NCBI GenBank assembly: GCA_028293405.1
Contig: JAQGOW010000001.1
Coordinates: 1-7,681, forward strand
Source of the DNA: Verrucomicrobiales bacterium
Lineage (GTDB): Bacteria > Verrucomicrobiota > Verrucomicrobiia > Limisphaerales > Palsa-1400
Length of the DNA: 7,681 nucleotides
Direction: 5' to 3'
Part shown: positions 6,120 through 7,681 of the stretch, one piece after another
Layout: each line of letters starts with the position of its first letter
Numbering within the stretch: position 1 is the stretch's first letter
Position numbers and translations under genes: made by a program
The notes under the pieces: generated by a model
Database searches by the model: none
What the model was told of the DNA's origin: nothing
The model's input: the letters and a program-made list of their open reading frames with translations, nothing else

Positions 6120-6626
6120 GCGTGTTGATCCGCCAGACGGGTGGCCGGCTGGAGTGCGCATGATTGGCTTGTTTGATGGGTTTGTCACAAATTTTCTTAA
6201 GTTAGCGCGGGGGCAAGGCACGCCGTGGCCGCTCATCATTTTGGGCGACCCCGCCGAAGTGCCATCGGCCTCGCCGGAACTTCCACCAGCCTCGGCGAAA
6301 TCTTGACGGGAGCCCGTCTCGCCTCCACCGGCCTCAGCGACGCTTTGACGGGAGCCCGTCCCGGTTGGACGGGAGTCCGTCCGACCTCGACGGGAACCAG
6401 CAACCCTTGGACGGGAGCCCGTCGGCCCGGGACGGGAACCACGGAACCGGAGACGGGAGCCCGTCCCGCCGCGACGGGAGCCACGGAATCCGCGACGGGA
6501 GCCCGTCCGGACGTGACGGGAACCGCAAAAGCCCTCCCCGAGACCGTCCCAGCCGCCGCCTAAGCAGCTATGGACAAGCGTATTGTAGCGAATCGGCTTG
6601 GAAGCTTGCGCCTTTCGCCGCTCCTG
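6120..6626. other. Intergenic region with a large repeat array
   Basis: This 507-base gap lies between the aminotransferase stop and the lyase start, both on the minus strand. About 290 bases are the 21-bp tandem repeat annotated separately. The 142 bases at 6120-6261 would form the leader of the lyase gene and include the A/T-rich segment 6181-6205, the most likely promoter location, though no good -35/-10 pair is evident. The 71 bases at 6556-6626, just after the aminotransferase stop, show no hairpin followed by a T-run, so no intrinsic terminator can be called. Long open frames cross the gap on both strands because the repeat unit is exactly seven codons and contains no stops; they are not evidence of a gene. 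Confidence 0.6.
6262..6555. repeat. 21-bp tandem repeat array with palindromic GACGGGAGCCCGTC core
   Basis: About 14 units follow each other at exactly 21 bp. The heptamer GACGGGA starts at 6305, 6347, 6368, 6389, 6410, 6431, 6452, 6473, 6494 and 6515, ten copies in perfect register. The units at 6262, 6283, 6325 and 6535 are in register but degenerate. Six units (6305, 6347, 6368, 6410, 6452, 6494) continue to the near-perfect palindrome GACGGGAGCCCGTC; 6368 has GAGT in the centre. Four (6389, 6431, 6473, 6515) continue as GACGGGAACC or GACGGGAGCC without the second arm. From 6389 on, the two types strictly alternate, making a 42-bp dimer; at the other end 6283 and 6325 also resemble each other at 42 bp spacing. 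The remaining bases of each unit vary widely. A transcript could form several short hairpins (5-bp stem, 4-base loop), or the array could be a cluster of protein-binding sites. Function unknown. Confidence 0.95.
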
Positions 6627-7681
6627 CTATTTCAGCGCTTCTTCAACGGCAGCCACGATTGTGTCTTGGTCCTGGTCGGTTAGGAAGGGGTGCATCGGGA
6701 GGCTCAAGACTTCGTCGGCGGCTTTTTCGGAAACCGGGAATTGGCCGTGTTTGTAGCCGAAAGGTGCGAAGACGGGTTGTTCGTGGATGCTCTTCGGATA
6801 GTAGACGGCGGTCGGGATGCCTTTGGCTTTTAGTTTGAGCGCCACTTCGTCGCGGTTCGGGATGCGGATTGTGTATTGGGCGTAGACGTGGGTGTTGCCT
6901 TTTTGAATTTTCGGGGTCACGCAGCAGTTCTTCAATTTTTCGGAGTAGCGCGCGCCGATGCGGATGCGGGCCTGGACTTCGTTTTCGAAATGAGGCCACT
7001 TCGCAAGCAGGACTGCGGATTGAATCGTGTCGAAACGGCCATTCATGCCGACGAGCGGATGGTGGTGGCGTTTGATGCCGCCGTGGGTGCGGATGGCGCG
7101 CATTTTGTCGGCGAGAGTGTCGTCGCTGGTGAACAATGCGCCGCCTTCTCCGTAGCAACCCAACGGTTTCGCAGGGAAGAAGCTGGTGCTGGAAATTTTT
7201 GTGACGCCGCAACTGCGTTTACCGTTCTGGGTTGCGCCGAAACTTTGGGCGGCGTCTTCGATGACGGTGATGTTGTGCTTGGCGGCGATTTGATTGATGG
7301 CTTCGCAGTCGGGCATTTGGCCGAATAAACTTACTGGAATGATGGCTTTGGTGCGCGGCGTGATGGCGGCTTCGATCTGGCTGATGTCGATGTTGTAGGT
7401 GTCGGGTTCGATGTCGATGAAGACGGGTTTGGCGCCGACTAGCAGAATGACTTCAGCGGTGCTGATCCAGGTGAAAGGGACGGTGATGACTTCGTCGCCT
7501 GGGCCGATGTCGAGGGCGCGCAGGGCGATCTCAAGGCTGTCGGTGCCGCTGGCGACGGTGAGGCAATGACGGGTGTTGGTGTATTGGGCCAGGGTGGTTT
7601 CGAGTTCGGTGTTTTCGGGGCCGAGGATGTATTGGCCGTGTTCGAGAACTTTTTTGATGCGAGCGTCAATGTCGGTTTGGT
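6627..7681 (-). CDS. wbpE: WbpE-like DegT/DnrJ/EryC1 aminotransferase, N-terminus outside window
   Basis: This is a PLP aminotransferase of the sugar-nucleotide family. The frame is open from the TAG at 6629-6627 to the window edge, giving 350 residues; by comparison with WbpE (about 359) only some 15 N-terminal residues are missing. Visible landmarks are GQYILGPE near the start, SGTDSL (PLP phosphate loop), GPGDEVITVPFT, GAKPVFIDIDP, ITPRTKAIIPVSLFGQ, VIEDAAQSFGA with the Asp that holds the PLP ring nitrogen, SFFPAKPLGCYGEGG with the Schiff-base Lys (codon 7169-7167), VYAQYTIR, GIPTAVYYP and LPMHP near the C-terminus. These resemble Pseudomonas WbpE closely, which transaminates UDP-3-keto-GlcNAc-uronate to the 3-amino sugar during O-antigen synthesis. 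The subfamily call rests on recalled similarity, so a related 3- or 4-aminotransferase remains possible. Partner genes of that pathway (oxidase/dehydrogenase, acetyltransferase) would be expected just beyond 7681. An ATG at 7316 is internal and not the start. Confidence 0.9.
   Translation of the reverse strand, partial: QTDIDARIKKVLEHGQYILGPENTELETTLAQYTNTRHCLTVASGTDSLEIALRALDIGPGDEVITVPFTWISTAEVILLVGAKPVFIDIEPDTYNIDISQIEAAITPRTKAIIPVSLFGQMPDCEAINQIAAKHNITVIEDAAQSFGATQNGKRSCGVTKISSTSFFPAKPLGCYGEGGALFTSDDTLADKMRAIRTHGGIKRHHHPLVGMNGRFDTIQSAVLLAKWPHFENEVQARIRIGARYSEKLKNCCVTPKIQKGNTHVYAQYTIRIPNRDEVALKLKAKGIPTAVYYPKSIHEQPVFAPFGYKHGQFPVSEKAADEVLSLPMHPFLTDQDQDTIVAAVEEALK

Noticed and set aside
6120..6239. 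Upstream start for the lyase at 6239 (or 6161)
   Set aside because: The added residues are Pro/Arg-rich and would place the signal peptide internally; the ATG at 6119 gives a canonical exported N-terminus.
6262..6555. CRISPR array
   Set aside because: The period is 21 bp with a conserved part of only about 7-14 bases and no room for spacers of about 30 bases. No cas genes are present.
6262..6555. Iterons of a replication origin
   Set aside because: The 21-bp direct repeats resemble iteron length, but the region has no A/T-rich unwinding segment beside it, no rep gene and no DnaA-box cluster, and the neighbours are chromosomal metabolic genes.
6225..6563. Open frames through the repeat array encoding seven-residue repeats (for example TGAR- or DGSPS-type) on both strands
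   Set aside because: The 21-bp unit is seven codons without stops, so several frames stay open automatically. No frame has a recognisable protein, a signal peptide or a preferred codon pattern.
6556..6626. Intrinsic terminator for the aminotransferase gene
   Set aside because: No stem-loop followed by a T-run is visible on the minus strand here.
6627..7316. Complete aminotransferase starting at the ATG at 7316
   Set aside because: The same frame continues upstream to the window edge with typical family motifs such as GQYILGPE and SGTDSL, so the ATG is internal and the gene is cut by the window.

Overview
The window reads as bacterial chromosome, moderately GC-rich and densely coding. It most resembles Verrucomicrobiota, possibly of the Pedosphaera/Limisphaerales kind. 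The basis is the large secreted heparinase II/III-like protein with an N-terminal Cys-pair module, a small secreted protein with CC motifs, start sites almost without Shine-Dalgarno sequences, and a long GC-rich intergenic tandem repeat. This placement is recalled from protein families and was not tested by a search.

Layout. Bases 1-182 (minus) hold the 5' part of a small secreted Cys-rich protein. It is divergent from a compact plus-strand cluster at 382-2257: a YjbQ-family protein, a type I 3-dehydroquinate dehydratase (AroD, shikimate pathway) and a short sugar-1-phosphate nucleotidyltransferase. Gaps in the cluster are 25 and 3 bases. The cluster runs tail to tail, with a 4-base overlap, into a minus-strand pair: a NifS/IscS-type cysteine desulfurase (2254-3396), and upstream of it a secreted heparinase II/III-like polysaccharide lyase candidate (3405-6119) ending 8 bases before it. 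Further upstream on the minus strand is the 3' part of a WbpE-like aminotransferase for 3-amino-sugar nucleotide synthesis (6627 to beyond 7681).

The roughly 500-base gap between the aminotransferase and the lyase gene holds the most unusual element: about 14 units of a 21-bp tandem repeat. Ten of them carry an invariant GACGGGA core, and six of these complete the palindrome GACGGGAGCCCGTC or a one-base variant. Palindromic and non-palindromic units strictly alternate over the last seven. The 21-bp period is two helical turns, so all cores lie on one DNA face. Its function is unknown.

How the genes may work together (inference). The nucleotidyltransferase and the WbpE-like aminotransferase both fit nucleotide-sugar and surface-polysaccharide synthesis, and the heparinase-like protein fits extracellular degradation of acidic polysaccharide. 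AroD and the cysteine desulfurase are housekeeping functions. Apart from the repeat array, I see no clear sign of an unknown multi-gene system.
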